From NCBI RefSeq assembly GCF_021497505.1, contig NZ_CP069349.1, forward strand, positions 955,861 to 1,019,860: DNA of 64,000 bases. Reading direction: 5' to 3'. The DNA comes from Turicibacter sp. TJ11. Lineage in GTDB: Bacteria; Bacillota_I; Bacilli_A; MOL361; Turicibacteraceae. The translations under genes were made by a program, and so were the position numbers. Positions 55,270 to 64,000 of the stretch are shown here, piece after piece (within the stretch, counting starts at the first letter, position 1; each line of letters starts with the position of its first letter). The notes beneath the pieces were generated by a model. It did not search any database. It had not been told where the DNA came from and saw only the letters and a program-made list of their open reading frames with translations.

Positions 55270-55893
55270 TTATTCTTCTTCTGCCATTTCAGCTATAATT
55301 TCATGATATTGTTGAATTAAATCTTCAAAAATACCTAGCACTTCTTCACGACCTTCATGTGTTTCTGAAGAATAAGCGACGAAAACATCATTTTCATCAA
55401 AGTCTAATGTTTCTTTAATTAATTTTTCTTGCTTTTTATACTGACTGCGATTAACCTTATCCTTCTTCGTTCCGATCACTAACGTTGGGATCTCATAGTA
55501 TTTATATAAACTATACATCGCAATGTCTTCTTGTGTCGGTTTATGGCGGTAGTCGACTAGTAAAACACCTAAGATTAATTCTTCGCGCTCTACTAAGTAT
55601 TCTTCAATCATACGACCAAATGATTCTTTTAACGAACGATTCACCTTTGCGTATCCGTATCCAGGGACATCGACTAAGTACATCACATCATTAATATTAT
55701 AAAAATTTAACGTTTGTGTTTTTCCTGGTCGGCTCGATACACGCGCTAAATGTTTACGATTCGTTAAAGAATTAATAAACGAAGATTTTCCAACATTTGA
55801 ACGACCCGCGAAAATCATCTCTGGTAATCCATCTGTTGGATAGTGTTCTGCACGAACACAACTTTTTACATATTCTGCTTTTGTAATTTGCAT
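55270..55893 (-). CDS. engB: Ribosome biogenesis GTP-binding protein EngB/YsxC
   Basis: TRAFAC GTPase needed for maturation of the 50S subunit. The 207-residue protein shows G1 GRSNVGKSSFIN, G2 RPGKTQT, G3 DVPGYGYAKV, G4 TKKDK and G5 YSSETHEG in proper order. It follows lon by 12 bases, the same lonA-ysxC order as B. subtilis. An open frame of 207 residues fits the family. Confidence 0.97.
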   Translation of the reverse strand: MQITKAEYVKSCVRAEHYPTDGLPEMIFAGRSNVGKSSFINSLTNRKHLARVSSRPGKTQTLNFYNINDVMYLVDVPGYGYAKVNRSLKESFGRMIEEYLVEREELILGVLLVDYRHKPTQEDIAMYSLYKYYEIPTLVIGTKKDKVNRSQYKKQEKLIKETLDFDENDVFVAYSSETHEGREEVLGIFEDLIQQYHEIIAEMAEEE

Positions 55894-55905
55894 ATCATCA
55901 ACACC

Positions 55906-58230
55906 TTATCGTAATGCCTGTTGTAAAACTTCATCCACTGTAGAAACTGGAATAAATGTAATCTCTTTTTTCACACTTTCTGGAATATCATCTAGATCTT
56001 TTTCATTGTCTTTTGGCATGATCACGACTTTTAAGCCGGCACGATGTGCTGAGATTGATTTCTCTTTTAATCCGCCAATTGGTAAGACACGTCCGCGTAA
56101 CGTCACTTCTCCGGTCATTCCAACTTCACGCTTAACTGTTTTTTGCGTAAACGCAGAGACAAGGGCAGTCACCATCGTTACACCGGCCGATGGTCCATCT
56201 TTTGGAGTTGCTCCTTCAGGAACATGAATATGAATGTCATGATCTTTAAAAATCGCTGGATCGATTGAAAACTTCTCTGCATTCGCTTTAACATAACTAA
56301 TCGCTGTTTGAGCTGATTCTTTCATGACATCTCCTAATTTACCTGTTAAAACCATTTTTCCAGTTCCTTTATAATAAGTCACTTCAACAGGTAAAATATC
56401 TCCACCAAATTGCGTATAGGCTAATCCAGTTACTACCCCAATTTGATCGTCTTGTTCGATTAATCCATGGTTAAACTTATGTTTTCCAAGTAATGAAACA
56501 AGCATGGTTGAATCCACATGAACAGTTTCTAAGTTTTCAGCTAATAATTTTCTTGCTACTTTACGACAAATTGAACCAACTAATCGCTCAAGCTGACGAA
56601 CACCCGCTTCTCGTGTATAGTACTGAATCATTTCCATCACAACACCATCAGCAATTGTTAATTGACTCGCCTCTAAACCATGTGCTTCTAATTGACGTGG
56701 AATTAAATAACGTGTCGCAATTTCAGCTTTTTCTTGTTCTGTATAACTATCAACATGAATAATATCCATACGATCACGAAGTGGTGCTGGAATATTTTCT
56801 AAATAGTTTGCAGTTGCAACAAATAAAACTTGTGATAAATCATATTCTTCTTCAAGATAATGATCACTGAAGTGACTGTTTTGCTCAGGATCTAATACTT
56901 CTAGCATAGCTGATGCTGGATCCCCTTTATAATCACTTGCCATTTTATCAATTTCATCTAATAAGAAAACTGGATTGGTAGTTCCCGCTTTTTTCATCGC
57001 TTGAATTAAACGTCCAGGTAAAGCTCCTAAATAAGTACGGCGATGTCCTCGAATTTCAGATTCGTCTTTTACACCACCAAGTGAAATTTTAACAAACTGA
57101 CGTCCTAATGCATCCGCAATTGAACGCGCTAAAGATGTTTTCCCAACACCTGGAGGCCCAACTAAACATAAAATCGTCGATGGATTTTTTCCTGTCATTA
57201 TTTTGACTGCTAAATATTCTAAAATACGTTCTTTAACCTTTTCTAGACCAAAGTGTTGATCATTTAACGTTTTTTCTGCAAATAAAATATCTTTGTTATC
57301 TTCTGTTTTGACATCCCATGGAAGAGCAACTAACCATTCTAAATATGTTCGAACAACACCTGATTCACTCGAGTTTGCAGGTAGCATTTCAAAGCGTTTA
57401 ATTTCCTCTAACGCCTTTTGTTTAACAGCTTCTGGCATTTTTAGTGATTGAACTTTTTCTCTAAATTCCTGACTCACTGAATCTTTAGAATAATCGTCTC
57501 CTAATTCCTTCTGAATCGCCTTCATCTTTTCACGTAAGTAAAACTCTTTTTGATGTTCATCTAATGAACGTTTTACTTCTTGATTAATTTTTATTTCTAA
57601 TTCAGCAATATTTTTTTCTTTTTCAATATCTTTTAATAAAGTACTTAAGCGCTCCTCAACAGAAGTTAATGATAAATACTTCATTTTATCTTCTTCAGAA
57701 ATTCGTAAATAAAAAGCGATAATATCTGAAACTTTATCAGCTGTTTGTGCAGCATCAATTAAGGCTGTTACATCGGCTGGATGAGCAAATAGTAAACTTC
57801 CATGTTCAGATACTTCGTCTAATAATAAGCGAAGCATGGCTTCTTCTTGATCAGATTCCATTAAAACAGAAGGCATTGTTTTGACAACAGCTTCAAAATA
57901 AGGATCAACTTGAGTATATTCATCCACTTCAACGCGCGTAATTGAATTAAACTTTACTTTGTAATGTCCATTTGGAAGTTTAATTTTCATCGTAATTTTC
58001 GCAATCGTTCCATATTGGAATAAATCATCGCTTTGAGGCACTTCAACGTTTGGATCGACTTGAGACACTAATACCACATAGTTCCCATTCGCCTCACAAG
58101 CTTCTAATGCTTCAATTGATTGTGGACGTCCAATTTCTAATCGAATCTCTGTATTTGGTAATGAGATGACACCGCGAACTGGTAAAACAGGTAACGTATG
58201 CATCTCGACACTGTTTACATCTATTCTCAT
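55906..58230 (-). CDS. lon: ATP-dependent protease Lon
   Basis: AAA+ serine protease that degrades damaged and regulatory proteins. The 774-residue LonA has the N-terminal substrate domain (TLPVLPVRGVISLPNTEI), a coiled-coil middle, Walker A LVGPPGVGKTSLA near residue 345 and Walker B PVFLLDEIDKM, and a protease domain with the catalytic Ser in PKDGPSAGVTM and Lys in LPIGGLKEKSISAHRAG. The ATG at 58230 is chosen, about 6 bases after GAGGTGA; the GTG two codons earlier touches that site. Confidence 0.98.
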   Translation of the reverse strand: MRIDVNSVEMHTLPVLPVRGVISLPNTEIRLEIGRPQSIEALEACEANGNYVVLVSQVDPNVEVPQSDDLFQYGTIAKITMKIKLPNGHYKVKFNSITRVEVDEYTQVDPYFEAVVKTMPSVLMESDQEEAMLRLLLDEVSEHGSLLFAHPADVTALIDAAQTADKVSDIIAFYLRISEEDKMKYLSLTSVEERLSTLLKDIEKEKNIAELEIKINQEVKRSLDEHQKEFYLREKMKAIQKELGDDYSKDSVSQEFREKVQSLKMPEAVKQKALEEIKRFEMLPANSSESGVVRTYLEWLVALPWDVKTEDNKDILFAEKTLNDQHFGLEKVKERILEYLAVKIMTGKNPSTILCLVGPPGVGKTSLARSIADALGRQFVKISLGGVKDESEIRGHRRTYLGALPGRLIQAMKKAGTTNPVFLLDEIDKMASDYKGDPASAMLEVLDPEQNSHFSDHYLEEEYDLSQVLFVATANYLENIPAPLRDRMDIIHVDSYTEQEKAEIATRYLIPRQLEAHGLEASQLTIADGVVMEMIQYYTREAGVRQLERLVGSICRKVARKLLAENLETVHVDSTMLVSLLGKHKFNHGLIEQDDQIGVVTGLAYTQFGGDILPVEVTYYKGTGKMVLTGKLGDVMKESAQTAISYVKANAEKFSIDPAIFKDHDIHIHVPEGATPKDGPSAGVTMVTALVSAFTQKTVKREVGMTGEVTLRGRVLPIGGLKEKSISAHRAGLKVVIMPKDNEKDLDDIPESVKKEITFIPVSTVDEVLQQALR

Positions 58231-58253
58231 TTCCACTCACCTCACTAGTACTT

Positions 58254-58282
58254 TTAATACAACATATTTGGATCGATTACAA
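58254..58282 (-). promoter_or_regulatory. Possible promoter of lon-engB
   Basis: On the minus strand TTGTAA, 17 bases, TATTAA. It would give a short leader. No CtsR-type repeat is recognised nearby. Confidence 0.4.
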
Positions 58283-58370
58283 CGACTTTGAATTCAAACT
58301 CGTTGCTTTACGGTTATTTAACAGTCATCAGTTTCATTTATAGTTTAAGCGGACAATTCAGATGATATAG

Positions 58371-58395
58371 AAAAGGAAGCTTATCGCTTCCTTAC
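58371..58395 (-). terminator. Terminator of clpX
   Basis: AAGGAAGC and GCTTCCTT pair around a short loop, followed by TTCTAT on the minus strand. The weak T run suggests partial termination. Confidence 0.6.
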
Positions 58396-58446
58396 TCTAT
58401 CCTCTATTATAACACAAAAAACTCCAAAAATATTAGTAAATGATAA

Positions 58447-59673
58447 TTATGCTACATCATTTTTAAAAACTAATGTCGGTTGCTTATTCTCTTCAATGAC
58501 ATCACGTGTGATAATACATTTTTCCACGTTATCGGTTGATGGAATTTCAAACATCACATCTGTCATAATTGACTCGATGATTGAACGTAGTCCACGTGCT
58601 CCAGTTTTTCGTTCAACTGCTTTCTCTGCAATCGCTGAAATAGCATCCTCATCAAATTCTAATTCAACATTATCCATTTTAAAGATTTTTTTGTATTGTT
58701 TTGTTAAAGCATTTTTAGGTTCTGTTAAGATACGAACTAAATCTTCAACTTCTAACGGATTTAATGCCCCAATGATTGGGAAACGACCGATAAATTCAGG
58801 AATTAATCCAAATTTTAGAAGATCATCGGGTTGAATTTGACTATAAATTTCTTTCTTGCTCATGGTGTTTGCTTTTGAGTCAGCACCAAACCCAATCACT
58901 TTTTTACCGATACGGCGTTTCACCACGTCTTCTATTCCGGCAAATGCACCACCTGCCATAAATAAAATGTTAGTCGTATCAATTTGAATGAATTCTTGGT
59001 TTGGATGTTTACGTCCACCTTGTGGCGGTACATTGGCTACAACACCTTCTAAAATTTTTAATAAGGCTTGTTGTACCCCTTCTCCTGAGACATCACGAGT
59101 AATAGATGGGTTATCTGAGCGTCGAGCAATCTTATCAATTTCATCGATATAAATGATTCCTCGTTGGGCTTTTTCAACATTAAAGTCAGCCGCTTGTAAT
59201 AATCGAAGTAAAATATTTTCAACATCTTCTCCAACATATCCCGCTTCAGTTAATGATGTTGCATCAGCAATAGCAAATGGAACATCTAAAACCTTTGCTA
59301 ATGTTTGAGCTAGTAATGTTTTCCCACTACCTGTTGATCCTAGCAATAAGATATTGCTTTTTGAGATTTCAACATCGTCTTCACCTTCACTATTTGAAGT
59401 TAAACGCTTATAGTGATTGTATACGGCAACAGCCAAAACTTTCTTAACATCTTCTTGGCCGATAACATACTCATTTAATAAATCATAGATTTCTTTTGGT
59501 TTAGGTAATGTTTTAAATTCTTCGCTTAATTCATCCGTCTGTTCATTTTCAATAATTTCTGAACACATTTCAATACATTCATCACAAATGTATACACCTG
59601 GTCCAGCGATAATTTTATTCACTTCATCGTGACTTTTCCCACAAAATGAGCAGGTAATATCTATATTATTCAT
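58447..59673 (-). CDS. clpX: ClpXP unfoldase subunit ClpX
   Basis: AAA+ unfoldase that feeds ClpP. The 408-residue protein has the N-terminal zinc-binding domain (CSFCGKS ... CDECIEMC), Walker [15 protein letters not shown] near residue 112, Walker [13 protein letters not shown], the RKH-like pore loop and the ClpP-docking loop IGFGADSK, and the sensor-2 region [12 protein letters not shown] ribosome-binding site GGAGGTG lies upstream. It sits between tig and lon, as in B. subtilis. Confidence 0.98.
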   Translation of the reverse strand: MNNIDITCSFCGKSHDEVNKIIAGPGVYICDECIEMCSEIIENEQTDELSEEFKTLPKPKEIYDLLNEYVIGQEDVKKVLAVAVYNHYKRLTSNSEGEDDVEISKSNILLLGSTGSGKTLLAQTLAKVLDVPFAIADATSLTEAGYVGEDVENILLRLLQAADFNVEKAQRGIIYIDEIDKIARRSDNPSITRDVSGEGVQQALLKILEGVVANVPPQGGRKHPNQEFIQIDTTNILFMAGGAFAGIEDVVKRRIGKKVIGFGADSKANTMSKKEIYSQIQPDDLLKFGLIPEFIGRFPIIGALNPLEVEDLVRILTEPKNALTKQYKKIFKMDNVELEFDEDAISAIAEKAVERKTGARGLRSIIESIMTDVMFEIPSTDNVEKCIITRDVIEENKQPTLVFKNDVA

Positions 59674-59798
59674 CCTTTACACCTCCATACAGTGACCACT
59701 CTCATTATTGAATAACTAATATCAATATATTCAACTAGGCCTAAAATTATTAATGTCCATTTTAGACATTTTTTGCAACCTCTTATATTGCACAAAAT

Positions 59799-59824
59799 GA
59801 GGCACGAATGGTACGCGCCTCATT
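59799..59824 (-). terminator. Terminator of tig
   Basis: ATGAGGC and GCCTCAT pair on the minus strand and are followed by TTTGTGC. The short T run suggests moderate strength. Confidence 0.65.
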
Positions 59825-59852
59825 ATAAGTTAAACCTATATTTATCTATGAA

Positions 59853-61136
59853 TTATTTACGAACCGCTTTTTCTACGATGAAGTCAACAGCTTTTTGAAC
59901 TTTTAAATCTTCTTTTAACATTGCTAAGCTTGGTAATTGAGCTTTTAATTCTTCTAACTCACGTCCGTATGCTTGTGCAATTTCAGCTAATTTAGCATCT
60001 ACTTCTTCTTCAGTTACGTCGATGTTTTCAGCTTTAACAACTGCTTCTAACGTTAAGTTGTAGCTTAAACGTTTTTGTGCTTCCGTACGTAATTGTGCTT
60101 TGAATTTATCCATATCCATTCCTGTGAATTGGAAGTATAAATCTAAGTTAAATCCTTGCATTTGGAAACGTTGATCTGCTTCACGTACCATTTGTTCAAC
60201 TTCAGAATCAATCATTTCAGTTGGGATTTCGAATTTAGCATTTTCAGTTACTTTTTCAACAACTGTATCAATCACGTGGTTACGAGCAGCTGTTTCTTTT
60301 TGAGACTTGATTGTTTTTTCTAAATCTGCTTTTAAGTCTGCTACTGTTTCGATTCCTTCGCGATCTAAATCTTTAACGAACTCATCATCTAATTGAGGTA
60401 ATTCACGAGTTTTCACTTCATGTAATGTTACTTTAAATACTGCTTCAGCTCCTGCTAATTCAGCTGCATGGTATTGTTCAGGGAATGTTACTGTAATATC
60501 TTTTGTTTCTCCAGCAGTCATTCCGATTAATTGCTCTTCAAATCCTGGAATGAAAGAGTTTGATCCGATAACTAATGGATGGTTTTCACCTTTTCCACCT
60601 TCGAATGCAACTCCATCTTTGAATCCTTCGTAATCGATAACAGCAGTATCACCGTTTTCTACTGCACCTTCTTTTACAACGATTTCAGCATGGTTTTGTA
60701 ATAATTTTTCTAATTCAGCTTCTACGTCTGCTTCTGTTACTTCTGTTGATAATTCTTCAACTTCGATTCCTGTGTATTGCCCTAATTCAACTTCAGGTTT
60801 AACAGCAACTGTTGCTTCAGCAATTAACTCTTGCCCTTTTCCGATTTGTTTAATATCCCATGATGGTGCAGCAACTGGTGCAACATTTGTTTCTGCTACA
60901 GCATCCATGTATGCTTTTGGTAATAACATATCTAATGCATCTTCATATAATGCTTCTACACCAAATTTTTGTTCAAAAATTGCACGAGGCATTTTCCCTT
61001 TGCGGAATCCTGGTACTTGTAAGTTTTTTGATACTTTCTTGAATGCACCATCTAATGCTTTATCAAATGATTCTGCTGAAAGAGTGATTGTTAATTTTAC
61101 TTTGTTAGTTTCTACTGTTTCAACTTTAACTGACAT
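59853..61136 (-). CDS. tig: Trigger factor
   Basis: Ribosome-bound chaperone and prolyl isomerase for nascent chains. The 427-residue protein has the ribosome-docking motif VPGFRKGKMPR near residue 38, a PPIase domain (residues about 150-245, GDTAVIDYEGFKDGVAFEGGKG), and a long helical C-terminal cradle. The ATG at 61136 is chosen because GGAGG lies 8 bases upstream; two in-frame ATGs just before it crowd that site. It is followed by clpX. Confidence 0.98.
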   Translation of the reverse strand: MSVKVETVETNKVKLTITLSAESFDKALDGAFKKVSKNLQVPGFRKGKMPRAIFEQKFGVEALYEDALDMLLPKAYMDAVAETNVAPVAAPSWDIKQIGKGQELIAEATVAVKPEVELGQYTGIEVEELSTEVTEADVEAELEKLLQNHAEIVVKEGAVENGDTAVIDYEGFKDGVAFEGGKGENHPLVIGSNSFIPGFEEQLIGMTAGETKDITVTFPEQYHAAELAGAEAVFKVTLHEVKTRELPQLDDEFVKDLDREGIETVADLKADLEKTIKSQKETAARNHVIDTVVEKVTENAKFEIPTEMIDSEVEQMVREADQRFQMQGFNLDLYFQFTGMDMDKFKAQLRTEAQKRLSYNLTLEAVVKAENIDVTEEEVDAKLAEIAQAYGRELEELKAQLPSLAMLKEDLKVQKAVDFIVEKAVRK

Positions 61137-61190
61137 GATCATAACCTCCATCTTTTAACGTTGCGTTTACATCTTTGTAACAACTTTTAA

Positions 61191-61199
61191 ATTATAACA
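61191..61199 (-). promoter_or_regulatory. Extended -10 promoter of tig
   Basis: On the minus strand TGTTATAAT, a TGn-extended -10 with a poor -35, about 50 bases before the tig start. Confidence 0.5.
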
Positions 61200-61216
61200 T
61201 AGGCTTTTTCTAATTT

Positions 61217-62185
61217 CTACATTAATGATGATAAACTTAGGATATACTGACTCATTTTGTATCTTATTCCAGCTATTTTTTCTGTTTTTTCAACTGCTTC
61301 CTCATCCTCAGTTTCAGTTAAATTCATTCTGAATAAAACTTGAGCTAATTCATTTATAACCACTTGAGGGTTCATTTCTTCAATGAAAGGAAAAGAAAAC
61401 TGATAAAAGAAAATGACGTGCTGTTTTAATACCTCACGAGTGACTTCATCAAGCGTCATCTCAGTTAAAAGAGCCAAAGCTTCTTCTAACGTCGCATAAA
61501 AGGCTTCAAAATTGACCGTTGTTGTGATTAAAGTTTGATGATTTTGTTCTTGCGTGAAGTTAACAGAACACTCAATGTCTTTTTGAGCTAACAATTCAAA
61601 TAACATTGTCTTCACGATATTTATCTCACATTGATTTAATAGTTGTTCAAATTTCTCTTGAAATAACTGAAGTTTCCATGAATCAACAGTACGTAAGTCT
61701 GAAATGACAAGTAATTGAGTTTCCAAATCCCCCTCGCGCTCTAACACTTGAATTTTTTTCTCAATCATCTCATACCAAACACTTTCGTAGTAGGTCTTTA
61801 ATTGATAAATCAGTTCCACTAAATTTTTAGAGGATAACGCAGTGAGTCCTAAGAGTTGTTGATACTCTTCTTGTTTTTGTTTGGCACTCGCTTCTTGCCC
61901 TTGAAACATAGCAACTAATATATCATAGGCTGCTATCGTTAAATCTAAACTTTTTTGATTCTTAATTTCTAAAATTAATGCTTCACAGGTGTCTAATTCT
62001 CCCTTTAACAGATAGGCTGTCATTAATTGTTTATTCACTTCCTGTTTAATTTTAGGATCTTTGACTACAGCTAAAAAATCCTCTAACATACAAATCGCCT
62101 GATCGATGTATCCTTTTTCAATTAATTTAGATGATTCTTCAATTTTTGCGATGTAGTTTGTTTGAAAATCATAAATTTCACCCAT
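61217..62185 (-). CDS. TPR-like protein, YsoA-type
   Basis: A 322-residue, all-helical cytoplasmic protein with no signal or membrane segment. Its N-terminal third has TPR-like helix pairs (EESSKLIEKGYIDQAICMLEDFL, QLMTAYLLKGELDTCEALILEI), which usually mediate protein contacts. It stands directly upstream of tig on the same strand, where B. subtilis has ysoA. I infer correspondence from position and fold, not from a recognised motif. It starts 31 bases or so after the tRNA-Arg terminator region and has GAGGTGA before its ATG. No biochemical role can be given. Confidence 0.75.
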   Translation of the reverse strand: MGEIYDFQTNYIAKIEESSKLIEKGYIDQAICMLEDFLAVVKDPKIKQEVNKQLMTAYLLKGELDTCEALILEIKNQKSLDLTIAAYDILVAMFQGQEASAKQKQEEYQQLLGLTALSSKNLVELIYQLKTYYESVWYEMIEKKIQVLEREGDLETQLLVISDLRTVDSWKLQLFQEKFEQLLNQCEINIVKTMLFELLAQKDIECSVNFTQEQNHQTLITTTVNFEAFYATLEEALALLTEMTLDEVTREVLKQHVIFFYQFSFPFIEEMNPQVVINELAQVLFRMNLTETEDEEAVEKTEKIAGIRYKMSQYILSLSSLM

Positions 62186-62253
62186 CTGTTCACCTCATCT
62201 ATGTCTTTAAAAATTCAATTTTTAACTCTAGTTAGTTTTTGTTCAATGGATAA

Positions 62254-62281
62254 TAAAAAAAGAACTACATTCTTGTAGTTC
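62254..62281 (-). terminator. Terminator of the tRNA-Arg pair
   Basis: GAACTACA and TGTAGTTC pair around TTCT-type loop, with seven or more T residues after the stem on the minus strand. Confidence 0.88.
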
Positions 62282-62296
62282 GCTATCGTCTATAAA

Positions 62297-62373
<77 letters not shown>

Positions 62374-62414
62374 ATTTGTTTTTAACATTTTAAATCATTT
62401 ATATTATTTAAAAA

Positions 62415-62491
<77 letters not shown>

Positions 62492-62530
62492 ATTTAAGAT
62501 TATGATTTGTTGTTGTTTTCCACATTAAGT

Positions 62531-62559
62531 ATAATAAACCATTTGACGATGTTTGTAAA
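62531..62559 (-). promoter_or_regulatory. Promoter of the tRNA-Arg pair
   Basis: On the minus strand TTTACA, 17 bases, TATTAT, about 35 bases before the first tRNA-Arg. Confidence 0.6.
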
Positions 62560-62859
62560 TAAATTATGAATATTTTTCTCTAAGAAATTTTTTCCATAAA
62601 CTTTCATCTCTGATTAAATTTATTGTTCTTCTTCATTTAACTCTTATTAAATATCGTTTGATAACAACTGAACTAAATCATCTTCACTAACTATTGCTTC
62701 TTTAAAATTAATCCCTTCATCATGGCATCAAAAACAACTATTCTTAAAAAAGTTTCATCTTTCTTATCGATCGTTGTTTAAAATGAATTCATGATCAAAT
62801 CAATTCCTTTCAATTAATTGGGCATTTTTTATCTGATAAAATTTTTTCCATATTTTAAC
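62560..62859. other. AT-rich noncoding stretch between divergent tRNA genes
   Basis: About 300 bases with no gene, repeat or RNA motif that I can support. Confidence 0.4.
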
Positions 62860-62887
62860 TTGAAAAAGAAATTTTTTATGCTATAAT
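62860..62887 (+). promoter_or_regulatory. Promoter of tRNA-Leu
   Basis: TTGAAA, 16 bases, TATAAT, with a TG-C extension before the -10. It ends 12 bases before the tRNA. Confidence 0.85.
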
Positions 62888-62899
62888 AGTCTTATAAAT

Positions 62900-62986
62900 G
62901 CCAGTGTGGCGGAATTGGTAGACGCAGTGGACTCAAAATCCACCGAAGTTTACTTCATGCCGGTTCGAGTCCGGCCACTGGTACCA
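62900..62986 (+). tRNA. tRNA-Leu (anticodon CAA)
   Basis: An 87-base class II tRNA with encoded CCA. The acceptor GCCAGTG pairs with CACTGGT, the anticodon loop CTCAAAA gives CAA (reads UUG), a long variable arm follows (CGAAGTTTACTTCATG), and the T-loop has GGTTCGAGTCC. Confidence 0.97.
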
Positions 62987-63000
62987 TAAAAAGTACGATA

Positions 63001-63026
63001 CATCTCTTAATGAGATGTTTTTTTTA
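63001..63026 (+). terminator. Terminator of tRNA-Leu
   Basis: CATCTC and GAGATG pair around TTAAT, followed by eight T residues. Confidence 0.9.
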
Positions 63027-63471
63027 TTAGATAGGAATAAAACACATTCAACTCACTTAAATTATCATACAGTATATTGAGGATACGAAATCAATCAAAC
63101 ATCCCACAAACACTCCTAATTCAGTCTAACATTTAACTTTCCTACAAACCTTTAACAAAACATCTATTCGCTTAATCACTTCTACGTATCCTCAGTCGAT
63201 TAAGGACAGTAGACCCTATGAAACAATTGATTATTTTAAAAAATTCTATGATCCATCACTCATACTTCTCCTTTACTTTCATACTCCCTTTCCTAATCAT
63301 TCATTCCTTTAATCCATTGTTTTAATCCTAACATTTGACACACTACTCCTTTCCTTATTCTTTTCACTTAAACTTATCATAATACCCGATCCTTTTATCA
63401 CTTTATTAAACAAACACGACGTCTTACCACTCATACCCACACATTTTACTCCACCATACTGTCACTTATAA
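63027..63471. other. Noncoding, strongly G-poor tract
   Basis: About 445 bases without a gene. From about 63241 to 63470 the plus strand has under ten G in roughly 230 bases but many C, an unusual strand bias. No repeats or structures stand out, as expected for sequence that can barely pair with itself. Confidence 0.5.
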
Positions 63472-63508
63472 GGGGGCTGTATCAAAATGACTAAAATTTT
63501 ATAGTCAT

Positions 63509-63530
63509 GGAGCGACATGCTCCTTTTTTT
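63509..63530 (+). terminator. Terminator-like hairpin just inside the IS1182-like end
   Basis: GGAGC and GCTCC pair around GACAT, followed by seven T residues, pointing into the element. It would stop transcription entering from the left. Confidence 0.6.
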
Positions 63531-63648
63531 GGCTATTCATCGTAAAAAAATCAGTCTGTAAATTTAATTTTATGGGTTAGACTTAATTTTAAGCACGACG
63601 AAAAGAAGGACGTTTCTTTCCTTCAAAATGACAGTCTATTCTGATTTT

Positions 63649-64000
63649 TTAAGCCACTTTCCCTGGATGAAGTTGTTGTCCGCAACGATGGCTTTGAATT
63701 TTTTTATGTAATTTTTGTACATTATATCCAAAACATAGAAGCAATAGTTCGACTGTGACCTGAATTTTTCCACGGGTTAAAAATTTTCTGAAGCCGTAAT
63801 CTTGTTTTAACACGCCAAAAGCACCTTCGACTTGAATCGAACGATTCTTTCTTAACAGAATCCCTTCTTCACTTTGGATATTTTTAAGTGACTCTGTTCT
63901 TAGCGAAAGCATTTTTTTAGACACTTCCAATCGTTTTGAGTTTCCTTCTTTCGCTTTTGTACATTTTAAACGCAAAGGACAATCTTGGCAGGTTTCACAT
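63649..64000 (-). CDS. IS1182-family transposase, C-terminal part (truncated by window end)
   Basis: The frame stays open to the window edge, so the start is missing. The visible part shows a cysteine cluster (CETCQDCPLRLKC) near its N-terminal side, then KNRSIQVEGAFGVLKQDYGFRKFLTRGKIQVTVELLLLCFGYNVQKLHKKI, the C-terminal DDE region with the catalytic Glu in VEGAFG, typical of IS1182 transposases. No stop or frameshift is seen in this piece. Confidence 0.85.
   Translation of the reverse strand, partial: CETCQDCPLRLKCTKAKEGNSKRLEVSKKMLSLRTESLKNIQSEEGILLRKNRSIQVEGAFGVLKQDYGFRKFLTRGKIQVTVELLLLCFGYNVQKLHKKIQSHRCGQQLHPGKVA

Larger units (their letters stand above)
63472..64000 (-). mobile_element. 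IS1182-like element, one end and partial gene
   Basis: The left boundary is taken at GGGGGCTGTATCAAAATGA (63472-63490), a plausible terminal repeat. It is followed by a small palindrome ATGACTA/TAGTCAT and the 3' end of a transposase gene. The element continues past the window, so its other end and target duplication cannot be checked. Confidence 0.7.

Noticed and set aside
59711-59738. A TTGAATA/TATTCAA inverted repeat upstream of clpX as an operator
   Set aside because: Seven base pairs of AT-rich sequence in an AT-rich gap are easily found by chance, and they match no operator I know.
63027-63471. CRISPR array or other regular repeats in the noncoding tract
   Set aside because: No regularly spaced repeat is present here or anywhere else in the window.

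Overview
The window reads as a chromosomal segment of a low-GC, endospore-forming member of the Bacillota. The evidence is AT-rich DNA, GGAGG-type ribosome-binding sites, a T-box, a lysine riboswitch, CIRCE operators, and the sporulation genes spoIIGA, sigE and sigG. Gene order matches Bacillus subtilis over long blocks. The overall composition resembles Turicibacter or a relative, but that placement is inference and no 16S gene is present. Almost all genes lie on the minus strand.

Layout, left to right. (1) 1-2.6 kb: a sugar O-acetyltransferase and an apparently intact ISL3-type insertion sequence. (2) 2.7-6.2 kb: efp, a membrane-anchored rhodanese, yqeY, rpsU and a FemABX-type peptidoglycan-bridge enzyme. 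(3) 6.2-15.7 kb: the heat-shock block hrcA-grpE-dnaK-dnaJ, then prmA-rsmE-mtaB and a first murE. The block is headed by a consensus sigma-A promoter with two CIRCE operators. (4) 15.8-18.9 kb: trxA, then a three-gene amino-acid ABC importer behind a lysine riboswitch, so lysine is the likely substrate. (5) 19-30.3 kb: mutS2, rnhC, rhomboid protease, rluD, lspA, a cold-shock protein, dCMP deaminase, and ileS with an isoleucine-type T-box. (6) 30.3-38.9 kb: a divergent divIVA, ylmH, ylmG, sepF, ylmE, ylmC, sigG, sigE, spoIIGA, ftsZ and ftsA. (7) 39-55 kb: the division and cell-wall (dcw) cluster divIB, murB, murG, ftsW, murD, mraY, a second murE, spoVD, pbpB, ftsL and rsmH. Here ftsW is inverted, mraZ is absent from its usual place, and a nested pair of transposable elements sits between ftsW and murD. 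(8) 55.2-62.2 kb: engB, lon, clpX, tig and a ysoA-like TPR protein. (9) 62.3-64 kb: two identical tRNA-Arg(UCU) genes, tRNA-Leu(CAA), a G-poor noncoding tract and the end of an IS1182-like element.

Functionally, most of the window builds and divides the cell: precursor synthesis (two MurE, MurB, MurD, MraY, MurG), polymerisation and crosslinking (FtsW, PbpB, SpoVD), the divisome (FtsZ, FtsA, SepF, DivIB, FtsL, DivIVA), and stem-peptide branching (FemABX). The rest covers protein quality control (DnaK system, trigger factor, ClpX, Lon) and translation.

The most notable sequence-level observation is at 43333-45295. A ~131-bp miniature element, flanked by the 8-bp duplication TATCTTTA, was itself hit by a 1.8-kb IS1595-like element that made its own 8-bp duplication TTTAAATA. 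That IS carries a small membrane-protein gene as an apparent passenger, and its transposase frame is broken by one in-frame UGA. Other points of interest are the two MurE paralogues with different specificity motifs, the single-gene inversion of ftsW, a sigma-G-type promoter before sigG, and possible protective RNA structures at IS ends.
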